Positions 1 to 6,948 of a stretch of DNA of 17,546 nucleotides are shown here, one piece after another. The notes under the pieces are model-generated. The model was not told where the DNA came from, did not search any database, and saw nothing but the letters and a program-made list of their open reading frames with translations. Every line of letters begins with the position of its first letter. Positions within the stretch are counted from its first letter, which is position 1. Source of the DNA: JAVVHH01 sp964235765 (lineage in GTDB: Bacteria > Pseudomonadota > Alphaproteobacteria > Acetobacterales > Acetobacteraceae); assembly GCA_964235765.1 (NCBI GenBank), contig CAXSDH010000081.1, forward strand, positions 1 through 17,546, read 5' to 3'. The translations under genes were made by a program, and so were the position numbers.

Positions 1-51
1 CCGCACCCGACGTGGGGACGCCTAGCGTGTCTCGATAGAGGCGTGTCGATG

Positions 52-954
52 CTAGCCGCGGTTCACCAGCCGCAGGCCGGCCCCCACGCAGGCCAGGCCG
101 AACAGCAGCATCGGCGTCAGCGGCTCGCCGAGCAGCAGCCAGGCGGCGACCACGCCCAGCAGCGGCGTTAGAAAGCTGAACGCCGCCAACCGGCCCGCGG
201 GGTAGCGGCCGACCAGCCAATACCAGGTCAGATAGCTCGCGAAGGCGACCACGACGCACTGATACGTCACGGACGCCCAGGCAAGGGCGCTGGCGTCCGG
301 CATGCGCAGCTCTCCCCAGGCCCAGGCGGCGGCGAGCAGGATCGGCACGGAACCGAACAACTGGTAGGCGAGCACCTTCTCGGGCGGCGCCATGGAAAGC
401 CGCCTGCTGGCCTTTACGACCACGGTGGTGAAGCCCCAGGCCGCGGCGGCCCCCAGCACCATGGCGTCCCCCCGGAGCGAGCCGCCGCCCGCGCTGCCAT
501 TCCCCATCGTGGCGGCTACGCCCAGGAACGCCAGCACCAGCCCGGCCGCGTTCACCGGCCGCAGGCGCTCGCCGGGCACGAGCAGGTGGGCGCCGATGGC
601 CGTAAAGAACGCGCCGCTGAACAGCAGAACCACCGCGCGCGAGGCCGAGGTAAGTTGCACGCCGCGGAACAGCAGGATGAACTCCAGCGCGAACAGCACG
701 CTCGTCAGCAAGCCGGCCCACAGAGTGCCGTCCCGCGCCAACAAGGCTGCGAGGCCCGCCCGGCCCTGGCGGGCCGCGAACCAGGCCAGCAGCAGCGGTC
801 CGGCAACCGCCGAGCGCAGCAATGCCTGCAGCAGCGGCGGCATGCCCTGGGTCAGCGCCACCTTGCTGGCGATCTGCTGCACCCCCCAACACGCGCAGAG
901 CAGGAGCATGACGCCCACCGCCAGGGCGTCCAGCCGGGCGGCGGGGCGCTGCAT
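52..954 (-). CDS. EamA-family (drug/metabolite transporter) membrane protein
   Basis: A 300-residue, very hydrophobic protein with about ten membrane-spanning segments in two similar halves (roughly residues 10-145 and 160-295). This is the layout of EamA/DMT-superfamily transporters, which move small metabolites or amino acids across the inner membrane; the substrate cannot be read from the sequence. The first segment carries the typical family pattern of a small-residue-rich helix with a Trp (CACWGVQQIASK), and the second half begins GDAMVLGAAAAWGFTTVVVK. The ATG at 954 overlaps the stop of the upstream crotonase gene by one base (TGATG), which suggests translational coupling. It is the last gene I can see of the petABC-mtnP-crotonase run. 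The same frame stays open far upstream (to 1887), but that part is a shadow of the crotonase gene. Confidence 0.88.
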   Translation of the reverse strand: MQRPAARLDALAVGVMLLLCACWGVQQIASKVALTQGMPPLLQALLRSAVAGPLLLAWFAARQGRAGLAALLARDGTLWAGLLTSVLFALEFILLFRGVQLTSASRAVVLLFSGAFFTAIGAHLLVPGERLRPVNAAGLVLAFLGVAATMGNGSAGGGSLRGDAMVLGAAAAWGFTTVVVKASRRLSMAPPEKVLAYQLFGSVPILLAAAWAWGELRMPDASALAWASVTYQCVVVAFASYLTWYWLVGRYPAGRLAAFSFLTPLLGVVAAWLLLGEPLTPMLLFGLACVGAGLRLVNRG

Positions 955-1709
955 CAGCCGCCGGTGAAGCTGGGTGCCCGCTTGCCCAGGAAAGCCGCCT
1001 TGCCCTCGGCGTGGTCGGCCGTCAGGAACAGGGCGGATTGCGTGTCCCGCTCCCAGTCGAGCGCCGCGTCCAGCCCGGCGGCGAGATACTGCTTCGTCAT
1101 CGCGATCGGCAGGGGCGCGGCGGCGTGGAACAGCCGGGCGCGCTCCAGGGCCGCCGCAAGGGCGCCGCCTGGCGGCGCCAGCCGGTCGACGATGCCGATG
1201 CGCTCGGCCTCGGCGGCGTCCATGGGTTCGCCGTAGAGAAAAATCTGCCGCGCCCTGCCCTGGCCGATCCGTGCCGGCAGGGTGTGCAGCAAGCCGAGGT
1301 CGGCCACCAGGCCCACCCGGCCGAAGCCCGCGGCGAACCGCGCATCCGTGGCCGCAAGCACCGTGTCGCAACACAAGGCCAGCGACAGCCCGGCGCCGAC
1401 GCAGTGCCCCTCCACCGCGGCAAGGATCGGTTTGCTGGACTTGATCAGCAGCCGGACCAGCCGGTGCGTGAGCCGGAACCGCTCGCGGCCGCCGGCCAGG
1501 TCCGCCACGTTCATCCCGCTGATGTCGCCGCCCGCACTGAAGGTGGCGCCCGAGCCGGTTATGACGACGGCACGCACGGCCGGGTCGGCCTCGATGGCCT
1601 CCATCGCGTCCACGATGGCTTGCCGCATCGGCATGGCCAGCGCGTTGCGGCGGGCGGGGTAGTCGAGCGTCAGGACGACGGTGGCGCCCTCCTGCGAGCG
1701 GATCAGCAC
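954..1709 (-). CDS. Enoyl-CoA hydratase/isomerase (crotonase) family protein
   Basis: A 251-residue protein of normal crotonase length. The first oxyanion-hole region is visible at residues 57-63 (FSAGGDI) and the second at 100-108 (EGHCVGAGL). The family acts on acyl-CoA thioesters through an enolate intermediate. The two catalytic glutamates of classical enoyl-CoA hydratases are not present: the first position is Ser109, and the region of the second reads GLVADLG (133-139) with Asp137. This resembles PaaG/enoyl-CoA isomerase-type members, so a double-bond isomerase is as likely as a hydratase. The GTG start at 1709 overlaps the mtnP stop by 7 bases (GTGCTGA). Starts further inside would remove the first beta strand. 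It overlaps mtnP upstream and the EamA gene downstream, so it is probably co-transcribed with both. The substrate is unknown. Confidence 0.85.
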   Translation of the reverse strand: MLIRSQEGATVVLTLDYPARRNALAMPMRQAIVDAMEAIEADPAVRAVVITGSGATFSAGGDISGMNVADLAGGRERFRLTHRLVRLLIKSSKPILAAVEGHCVGAGLSLALCCDTVLAATDARFAAGFGRVGLVADLGLLHTLPARIGQGRARQIFLYGEPMDAAEAERIGIVDRLAPPGGALAAALERARLFHAAAPLPIAMTKQYLAAGLDAALDWERDTQSALFLTADHAEGKAAFLGKRAPSFTGG

Positions 1710-2581
1710 GGGGCCAGCACCCGGCCCGCGACGGCATCGAGCTTGGCCAGCAGCGCCGGGTCGCGCTTCTCGGGCGCGGTGATGATCGCGTGTTCGAGCG
1801 CACGGTCGCAGCCGGCCGGGCAGGGTCCGCGCGGGCCGCCCAATGCCGGCACGACATCCGCGACCAGCGATCGGGCCCGGTCCGCATTGTCGAGCAGCAC
1901 GCGGACGATTGCGTCCACCGTTACCGCGTCATGCGCGTCGTGCCAGCAGTCGTAATCGGTGACCATGGCGACCGTCGCGTAGCAAAGCTCGGCTTCGCGC
2001 GCGAGCTTGGCCTCCGGCATGTTGGTCATGCCGATCACGCTGCAGCCCCAGCTGCGGTATAGGTGGCTCTCGGCGCGGGTGGAGAATTGCGGGCCTTCCA
2101 TGACGAGGTAGACGCCGCCTCGGGTGACCGGCAGGCCGAGCCGCCGGGCCGATGCCTCGAGCGCGTCGCCCAGCCGCGGGCAGACCGGGTCGGCGACCGA
2201 CACATGCGCGACGACACCCTTGCCGAAGAAGCTCTTTTCACGGGCGAAGCTGCGGTCGATGAATTGGTCCACGATGACGAAGTGGCCCGGCGGCAGATCC
2301 TCCCGCAAGCTGCCCACCGCCGAAAGCGACAGCACGTCGGTGACGCCGGAGCGCTTCAGCGCGTCGATATTGGCGCGGTAGTTGAGGTGGGTGGGCGAGA
2401 TCGGGTGACCCCGGCCGTGCCGCGGAAGGAACACGCACCGCACGCCGGCCAGCTCGCCGAACAGCAGCTCGTCGGACGGGGCGCCCCAGGGCGTGTCCAC
2501 CCGCCGCCACTGCTTGGCTTGCAGGCCCGGGATGTCATAGAGGCCGGAACCGCCAATGATCCCGATGACCGCCTCCGCCAT
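1703..2581 (-). CDS. mtnP: S-methyl-5'-thioadenosine phosphorylase
   Basis: A 292-residue cytosolic enzyme of the PNP/MTAP family that splits methylthioadenosine with phosphate into adenine and 5-methylthioribose-1-phosphate, recycling the by-product of polyamine and homoserine-lactone synthesis. Visible motifs are the N-terminal phosphate-binding loop IGIIGGSGLYD (residues 6-16), the RHGRGH segment near residue 55, the MEGPQFSTRAE segment, GMTNMPEAKLARE, and VTDYDCWH near the base-binding site. The TDYD form is typical of MTAP, whereas guanosine/inosine phosphorylases usually have Asn there. I chose the ATG at 2581 because the protein then begins directly before the first beta strand and only 2 bp after the petC stop; the frame continues 7 codons upstream inside petC. 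An apt gene for adenine salvage, which I would expect nearby, is absent here. Confidence 0.93.
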   Translation of the reverse strand: MAEAVIGIIGGSGLYDIPGLQAKQWRRVDTPWGAPSDELLFGELAGVRCVFLPRHGRGHPISPTHLNYRANIDALKRSGVTDVLSLSAVGSLREDLPPGHFVIVDQFIDRSFAREKSFFGKGVVAHVSVADPVCPRLGDALEASARRLGLPVTRGGVYLVMEGPQFSTRAESHLYRSWGCSVIGMTNMPEAKLAREAELCYATVAMVTDYDCWHDAHDAVTVDAIVRVLLDNADRARSLVADVVPALGGPRGPCPAGCDRALEHAIITAPEKRDPALLAKLDAVAGRVLAPC

Positions 2582-2583
2582 GG

Positions 2584-3354
2584 CTAATGCACGTCTTTCC
2601 ACACCTTTTTCTTGACGGCGTAGGTGAGGCCGGTGAGCAGGCTCAGGAACAGCACGACCTTGACGCCCATGCGCTTGCGCGGCTCCATGTCCGGGTTCGA
2701 GGCCCAGGTCAGGAACTGCACCACGTCACGCGACATCTGGTCGACGGTGGCCTTGGTGCCGTCGGCGTACGTCACCTGGTCATCGTGCAGCGGCGGCGGC
2801 ATGGCCAGCGCGTGACCGGGGAAGTATTTGTTGTAATACAGGCCGTCGCCGACCTTCACGCCCTCGGGTGGGTCTTCGTAGCCGTTCAGCAGCGCGTGCA
2901 CATAATCCGGCCCGTTGTTGCGGGCCTTGATGATGAGCGACTGGTCCGGCGGCAGTGCACCGCCATTGGCGGCGCGGGCCGCCTTGTCGTTCGGAAAGGG
3001 CGAGCGAAAGTGGTCGGCGGGAAGCCCGGGGCGTTCCACCGGCTGGCCGCTATCGTCCGTGCCGCCGGAGATTTGCGCCTCCGCGGCAACCGCCTTCACC
3101 TGCGCCTCGGTCAGGCCGATGCCGCCCGAGCCTTGCAGGTTGCGGTAATAGACGAGCTTCATGGAATGGCAAGCGGCGCAAACTTCCCGATAGACCTGGA
3201 AACCGCGCTGCATTCCCGCCCGGTCGTAGGTGCCGAAGGGCCCGTTGAAGCTCCAGTTCACCTTGGGCCCGTCGACGTCCTCATGCCCGTGGTTCTGCGC
3301 CAGCGCTGGGCCGCTCAGGCCCGCCAGCAGGGCGGCGGCAAACAGGGCCCGCAT
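2584..3354 (-). CDS. petC: Ubiquinol-cytochrome c reductase, cytochrome c1 subunit
   Basis: A 256-residue c-type heme subunit of the bc1 complex that passes electrons from the Rieske centre to soluble or membrane cytochrome c. A Sec signal peptide (residues 1-19, ending ALA before Gln20) takes the domain to the periplasm. The heme-attachment motif CAACH is at 59-63, the axial Met ligand is Met185 in AMPPPL, and a C-terminal membrane anchor covers about 230-249, followed by a basic tail (KKKVWKDVH). All essential elements are present. The ATG at 3354 shares one base with the petB stop (TGATG). The mtnP start lies 2 bp beyond the stop, so transcription probably continues into the metabolic genes downstream. 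Confidence 0.96.
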   Translation of the reverse strand: MRALFAAALLAGLSGPALAQNHGHEDVDGPKVNWSFNGPFGTYDRAGMQRGFQVYREVCAACHSMKLVYYRNLQGSGGIGLTEAQVKAVAAEAQISGGTDDSGQPVERPGLPADHFRSPFPNDKAARAANGGALPPDQSLIIKARNNGPDYVHALLNGYEDPPEGVKVGDGLYYNKYFPGHALAMPPPLHDDQVTYADGTKATVDQMSRDVVQFLTWASNPDMEPRKRMGVKVVLFLSLLTGLTYAVKKKVWKDVH

Positions 3355-4646
3355 CACGGCTTCTCCATCGGCTTGGCGGCGGCGCCTTGCGGCAGCGGTC
3401 CGCCACCCCCGGCCGGCGGCGGGCCGCGGCGCGGCAGCACCGGGCTGGAGATGCTCTCGGGCAACGGCAGCGGCCGCTCGAGCTTGCCGAGGATCGGCAG
3501 CAGCACCAGGAAGTGCAGGAAGTAGTAGGCGGTCGCGACCCGGCCGAGCACGACGTAGATGCCCTCGGGCGGTTTGCCGCCGACATAGCCCAGCACCAGG
3601 AACGACACCACGAACACCAGTATCAACTGCTTGTAGATCGGCCGGAACCGCGAGCTGCGCACCGGCGACGTGTCGAGCCAGGGCAGGAAGAATAGGATCA
3701 GGATGGAGGCGAACATCAGGATGACGCCGCCCAGCTTCCATTCCACTGCGCGCAGGATGGCGTAGTACGGCCGGAAGTACCACTCCGGCGCGATATGGGC
3801 CGGGGTGACGAGAGGGTTCGCCGGAATGTAGTTGTCCGGATCGCCCAGCAGGTTCGGCGCGAAGAACACCAGCAGCGCGAACACGAGGAAGAACACGCAA
3901 ATGCCGATGCTGTCCTTGGCCGTGTAATACGGGTGGAAGGGCAGCGTATCCTGCGGCGACTTCACGTCGATGCCCAGCGGGTTGTTCGACCCGGTGATGT
4001 GCAGCGCCACGATATGCAGGAACACCACGCCGAAGATCATGAACGGCATGAGGTAATGCAGGCTGAAGAAGCGGTTGAGCGTGGGGTTGTCCACGCTGAA
4101 CCCGCCCCACAACAGGGTGACGATGTAGTCGCCGACCAGGGGTATGGCGGAGAATAGGTTGGTGATGACGGTGGCGCCCCAATAGGACATCTGGCCCCAG
4201 GGCAGCACGTATCCCATGAACGCGGTGGCCATCATCAGCAGGAAGATGACCACGCCCAGCATGAACAGCAGCTCGCGTGGCGCCTTGTATGATCCGTAGT
4301 ACAAAGCCCGGAAGATGTGGATATAGACCACGATGAAGAACATCGACGCGCCGTTGGCGTGCACATAGCGCAGCAGCCAGCCGTAGTTCACGTCCCGCAT
4401 GATCCGCTCGACGGAGTCGAATGCCATGCTGGTGTTGGCGGTGTAGTTCATCGCCAGGAACACGCCCGTGGCGATCATGATCACCAGGTTGATCATCGCC
4501 AGCGCGCCGAAGTTCCAGAAGTAGTTGAAGTTCTTTGGCGTCGGGAACGACCCGTATTCCTTCTGCATCATCGTGAACACGGGCAGGCGGGTGTCGATCC
4601 AGTTGATGACTGGGTTCTCGTACGTGCTCTTGTGCAGGCCGGCCAT
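3354..4646 (-). CDS. petB: Ubiquinol-cytochrome c reductase, cytochrome b subunit
   Basis: A 430-residue integral membrane subunit carrying hemes bL and bH and both quinone sites of the bc1 complex. The two heme-ligand pairs have the correct 14-residue spacing: His96/His110 (in YVHANG and YIHIFR) and His197/His211 (in LHY and LHIVALH). The quinol-oxidation site motif PEWY is at 287-290. Eight transmembrane helices are expected, and the hydrophobic segments agree. The start ATG at 4646 follows a strong ribosome-binding site overlapping the petA stop. After the last helix comes an unusual tail of about 40 residues rich in Pro, Gly and Ala, ending KPMEKP. The longer open frame up to 4871 is a shadow of petA. 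Confidence 0.97.
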   Translation of the reverse strand: MAGLHKSTYENPVINWIDTRLPVFTMMQKEYGSFPTPKNFNYFWNFGALAMINLVIMIATGVFLAMNYTANTSMAFDSVERIMRDVNYGWLLRYVHANGASMFFIVVYIHIFRALYYGSYKAPRELLFMLGVVIFLLMMATAFMGYVLPWGQMSYWGATVITNLFSAIPLVGDYIVTLLWGGFSVDNPTLNRFFSLHYLMPFMIFGVVFLHIVALHITGSNNPLGIDVKSPQDTLPFHPYYTAKDSIGICVFFLVFALLVFFAPNLLGDPDNYIPANPLVTPAHIAPEWYFRPYYAILRAVEWKLGGVILMFASILILFFLPWLDTSPVRSSRFRPIYKQLILVFVVSFLVLGYVGGKPPEGIYVVLGRVATAYYFLHFLVLLPILGKLERPLPLPESISSPVLPRRGPPPAGGGGPLPQGAAAKPMEKP

Positions 4647-4653
4647 CGCGGGT

Positions 4654-4659
4654 CTCCTC
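4654..4659 (-). promoter_or_regulatory. Ribosome-binding site of petB, overlapping the petA stop
   Basis: Read on the minus strand, GAGGAG ends 7 bases before the petB ATG and shares bases with the petA TGA (TGAGGAG). It fixes the petB start at 4646 and places ribosome loading at the end of petA, which fits coupled synthesis of the subunits. Confidence 0.7.
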
Positions 4660-5236
4660 AGCCGATCTTGATCTTGGTGTCGCTGGCGAACGCGTAAGGC
4701 GGTATGAACAGGTTGCTCGGCGCGGGGCCTTGCCTGATCCGGCCGGACGTATCGTAGACGCTGCCGTGGCAGGGGCAGAACCAGCCGCCGTACGGGCCGC
4801 GCGGGTCGGTGGGCTTGTTGCCCAGCGGCACGCAGCCGAGATGGGTGCAGATGCCGATCACGATGAGCCAAGGCTCCTTGCCGGGCTTGACGCGCTGGCT
4901 GTCCTTCTCCGGGTCTTTCAGTTGGTTGTTCGGCGTGTCCTCGGCTTCCTTGATCTCTTCGGCCGAACGATGGCGCACGAACACCGGCTTGCCGCGCCAG
5001 ACCACGGTGATGGCCTGGCCCACCGGCACCGGCGCCAGCTCGACGTCGATGCTGGAGAGCGCCAGCGTGTCGCGCGCCGGGTTCATGCTGTCCACGAAGG
5101 GCCAGACGAGGGCCGCCGTCCCGATCGCGGCGGCGCTGCCGGTCAGCAGCTTGAGGAAGTCCCGTTTCGTGACGTCGGGGTTGCCGACTGTGGAAAGCGC
5201 TTCACGGATGGTCGCGGGATCAGCTGCTTCAGCCAT
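4658..5236 (-). CDS. petA: Ubiquinol-cytochrome c reductase, Rieske iron-sulfur subunit
   Basis: A 192-residue subunit whose 2Fe-2S cluster takes the first electron from ubiquinol. Both cluster-binding boxes are intact: CTHLGC at 130-135 and CPCHGS at 154-159, each supplying one Cys and one His ligand plus the disulfide Cys. The single N-terminal anchor follows a Tat-type segment TKRDFLK (23-29), in which the usual twin arginine is Lys-Arg. The head domain should be exported folded and remain anchored by residues about 30-52. I chose the ATG at 5236, with GAGGA just upstream, over an in-frame TTG at 5260 that would add eight residues; the upstream choice cannot be excluded. It is the first gene of the bc1 operon, 156 bp from the divergent hemF. 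Confidence 0.95.
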   Translation of the reverse strand: MAEAADPATIREALSTVGNPDVTKRDFLKLLTGSAAAIGTAALVWPFVDSMNPARDTLALSSIDVELAPVPVGQAITVVWRGKPVFVRHRSAEEIKEAEDTPNNQLKDPEKDSQRVKPGKEPWLIVIGICTHLGCVPLGNKPTDPRGPYGGWFCPCHGSVYDTSGRIRQGPAPSNLFIPPYAFASDTKIKIG

Positions 5237-5314
5237 GTCGTCCTCGTGCTCTCCTGCCAATGGACAGGCCCAATCACCGGACCCGCGCTTGCCGCGCGTC
5301 CGAGCGTGCGCCGC

Positions 5315-5343
5315 ATGATAGAGGCCCGATCCGCCCCCTGCAA
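5315..5343 (-). promoter_or_regulatory. Candidate sigma70-type promoter of the petABC operon
   Basis: On the minus strand TTGCAG (5343-5338) is followed after exactly 17 bp by TATCAT (5320-5315), which matches the -10 consensus at five of six positions; the -35 matches at three. It lies about 80 bp before the petA ATG, in the only sizeable gap on this side. I saw no clear FNR, FixK or Fur-type palindrome nearby. This was found by eye only. Confidence 0.4.
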
Positions 5344-5379
5344 CACAGGCCCGGATGACCCTACTCTAGCTTGCACATT

Positions 5380-5384
5380 GGAGG
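5380..5384 (+). promoter_or_regulatory. Ribosome-binding site of hemF
   Basis: GGAGG lies 8 bases before the GTG at 5393 and is the reason for choosing that non-ATG start. The earlier in-frame ATG at 5315 has no such site and overlaps the proposed petA promoter. Confidence 0.65.
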
Positions 5385-5392
5385 GTGAGCCC

Positions 5393-6289
5393 GTGCCGCA
5401 AGGCTTCACGACCGCGCCGCCGCACGAAGGGTTGAGAACGGATGCCCGGGCGTGGTTCGAATCCCTGCGCGATCAGTTGTGCCGGGAGTTCGAGGCAATC
5501 GAGGCGGAACAGGACGGCCCGCGCGCGGAGCACGCGGCGGGCCGGTTCAGCCAGAAGCCGTGGTCCCGCCCCACGCATTCGGGCGAACCCGGCGGCGGCG
5601 GCGTCATCAGCCTCATGCACGGCCGGGTGTTCGAGAAGGTGGGCGTCAACGTATCCACCGTCTGGGGCGAGTTCAGCCCGGAGTTCCGCCAGCAGATTCC
5701 GGGCGCGGCTGAGGACCCCCGGTTCTGGGCCTCGGGCATCAGCGTGGTGGCGCACATGCACAGCCCGCTGGTTCCGGCCGCGCACATGAACACCCGCATG
5801 CTGGTCACCACCCGCGGCTGGTTCGGCGGCGGCGGCGACCTCACGCCCATGCGCCTGGACGCCCCCGGGGCGCTCGAGGATGCCGCGACGTTCCACGCAG
5901 GCTTCCGGGCCGCCTGCGACCGGCACGATCCCGCCTACTATCCCAAGTTCAAGGACTGGTGCGACGAGTACTTCTTCCTGCCGCACCGCAACGAGCCGCG
6001 CGGGGCCGGCGGCATTTTCTTCGACCACCTGTTCTCGGGCGACGCGGCCGCGGATTTCGCCTTCGCCAGGGATGTCGGCCGCGCCTTCCGCGAGGGCTAC
6101 GCCGCCATCGTCCGCCGCCGTATGCGCGAACCCTGGACGGAGGCGCAGCGGGACCACCAGTTGCTGCGCCGTGGACGCTATGTGGAGTTCAACCTGCTGC
6201 ATGACCGCGGGACGCTGTTCGGGCTCAAGACCGGCGGCAACGTCGAGGCGATCCTGATGAGCTTGCCGCCCGAGGTGCGCTGGGCATGA
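5393..6289 (+). CDS. hemF: Oxygen-dependent coproporphyrinogen III oxidase
   Basis: A 298-residue cytosolic enzyme that uses O2 to decarboxylate two propionates of coproporphyrinogen III to vinyl groups, yielding protoporphyrinogen IX in heme synthesis. The family signature FKDWCDEYFFLPHRNE followed by RGAGGIFFDHLF spans residues 186-213. Other conserved stretches are GEPGGGGVISL, HMHSPLVPAAHMNTRM and RGWFGGGGDLTPM. The C-terminus LMSLPPEVRWA lacks the roughly 20-residue extension of the E. coli protein; from memory, many alphaproteobacterial HemF proteins end like this one, so I do not call a truncation. The start is GTG at 5393 with GGAGG 8 bases upstream. Dependence on O2 fits the aerobic bc1 operon next to it. 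The helix-hairpin-helix gene begins 64 bp downstream and may be co-transcribed. Confidence 0.95.
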   Translation: MPQGFTTAPPHEGLRTDARAWFESLRDQLCREFEAIEAEQDGPRAEHAAGRFSQKPWSRPTHSGEPGGGGVISLMHGRVFEKVGVNVSTVWGEFSPEFRQQIPGAAEDPRFWASGISVVAHMHSPLVPAAHMNTRMLVTTRGWFGGGGDLTPMRLDAPGALEDAATFHAGFRAACDRHDPAYYPKFKDWCDEYFFLPHRNEPRGAGGIFFDHLFSGDAAADFAFARDVGRAFREGYAAIVRRRMREPWTEAQRDHQLLRRGRYVEFNLLHDRGTLFGLKTGGNVEAILMSLPPEVRWA

Positions 6290-6342
6290 CGGCCCCTTGT
6301 CGCCGGGCCTTGAAGCGGCGCCTACTCATGGCCTTGAACACG

Positions 6343-6346
6343 GGAG
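6343..6346 (+). promoter_or_regulatory. Ribosome-binding site of the helix-hairpin-helix gene
   Basis: GGAG within CGGGAGA lies 7 bases before the first ATG (6354) and 25 bases before the second, duplicated ATG (6372). The spacing favours the first ATG as the working start. Confidence 0.55.
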
Positions 6347-6350
6347 ACTT

Positions 6351-6386
6351 CCTATGCTGAACGCACTGCCTATGCTGAACGCACTG
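6351..6386 (+). repeat. Perfect 18-bp tandem duplication over a start codon
   Basis: CCTATGCTGAACGCACTG occurs twice head to tail (6351-6368 and 6369-6386) with no mismatch. Each copy contains an ATG in the same frame, so the encoded N-terminus reads MLNALP then MLNAL. The unit is a multiple of three and does not disturb the frame. The exact match suggests a recent slippage or duplication event. Confidence 0.95.
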
Positions 6387-6917
6387 CGCCTGACTGCGGC
6401 CCTGCTCGCCTGCCTGGCCCTGCCTGCGCTGGCCCAAACGCCCGCGCCGCAGCCGACCCGGCCTGCGGCGCCGATGCGGCCGACGAGCCCTGCCGTCCCG
6501 AGCCCTGCTGCCCCCACCGCTGTCCTCCCGGCGGTGCCCGCGGCGCGGACTGCGGCATCCGGCAGCCGGATCGACATCAACACCGCCACCGAGCAACAGC
6601 TCGACTCCATGCCCGGCATCGGCCCGGCGCGTGCCAAGGCCATCATCGCCGGCCGCCCCTACACCGACCTGAAGGACCTCGTCTCCAAGAAGATCCTCTC
6701 GCAAGGCGTGTTGGACGGCGCGAAGGACCGCATGGCGCTGGCCAACATCAATACATCGAGCGCTGGCGAACTGCAAAAGACGCTGACCGGCATCGGCGAC
6801 GTCCGCGCCCGCGCCATCGTCGCCGGGCGGCCTTACGCAGCGCCGGAGGACCTGGTCAAGAAAGGCATCCTCACCCAAGGCGTGTTCAACGGCATGAAGG
6901 ACATGATCGCCTACTAA
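6354..6917 (+). CDS. Exported protein with two helix-hairpin-helix (ComEA-type) units
   Basis: A 187-residue protein. Residues 1-27 form a Sec signal peptide with a likely cut after ALA, before Gln28; Cys20 in LLAC is a weaker lipoprotein alternative. A linker rich in Pro and Ala (about 28-72) leads to two helix-hairpin-helix units at about 73-125 and 130-187. The units are clear duplicates: GIGPARAKAIIAGRPY pairs with GIGDVRARAIVAGRPY, and KKILSQGV with KKGILTQGV. The hairpin GIG motifs usually contact the DNA backbone, so a periplasmic DNA-binding role like ComEA is possible. Similar small proteins without the competence machinery are common and mostly untested, and no com gene is visible here. 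The start is the first of two duplicated ATGs. The gene converges on the ABC exporter gene with 31 bp between stops. Confidence 0.85.
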   Translation: MLNALPMLNALRLTAALLACLALPALAQTPAPQPTRPAAPMRPTSPAVPSPAAPTAVLPAVPAARTAASGSRIDINTATEQQLDSMPGIGPARAKAIIAGRPYTDLKDLVSKKILSQGVLDGAKDRMALANINTSSAGELQKTLTGIGDVRARAIVAGRPYAAPEDLVKKGILTQGVFNGMKDMIAY

Positions 6918-6948
6918 CCCCCGCCCTGCCGCTGGCGGCTGGCGACCG

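Larger units (their letters stand above)
5237..5392. other. Divergent intergenic region between petA and hemF
   Basis: This 156-bp region separates the starts of petA (leftward) and hemF (rightward) and must hold the promoters of both. The leftward candidate is listed separately. For hemF I found only weak hexamers around 5338-5367 and do not call a promoter. The close packing means a single regulator bound here could affect both heme synthesis and the heme-using bc1 complex. Confidence 0.6.

Noticed and set aside
18..44. Inverted repeat ACGCCT/AGGCGT near the left edge as a terminator, perhaps after a gene ending at 36-38
   Set aside because: The stem is only 6 bp with a 15-base loop and no T-tract. 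A plus-strand frame ending in TAG at 36-38 is too short to judge.
5315..5392. Upstream ATG at 5315 as the hemF start
   Set aside because: No ribosome-binding site, not part of the conserved HemF N-terminus, and it overlaps the proposed petA -10 element. GTG 5393 has GGAGG at good spacing.
6291..6309. GGCCC/GGGCC inverted repeat after hemF as a terminator
   Set aside because: Five base pairs with a 9-base loop and no T-run; such pairs are expected by chance at this base composition.
6918..6948. GC-rich repeat between the converging helix-hairpin-helix and ABC exporter genes as a two-way terminator
   Set aside because: Only 4-5 bp stems with overlapping alternatives and no T-tract on either strand.
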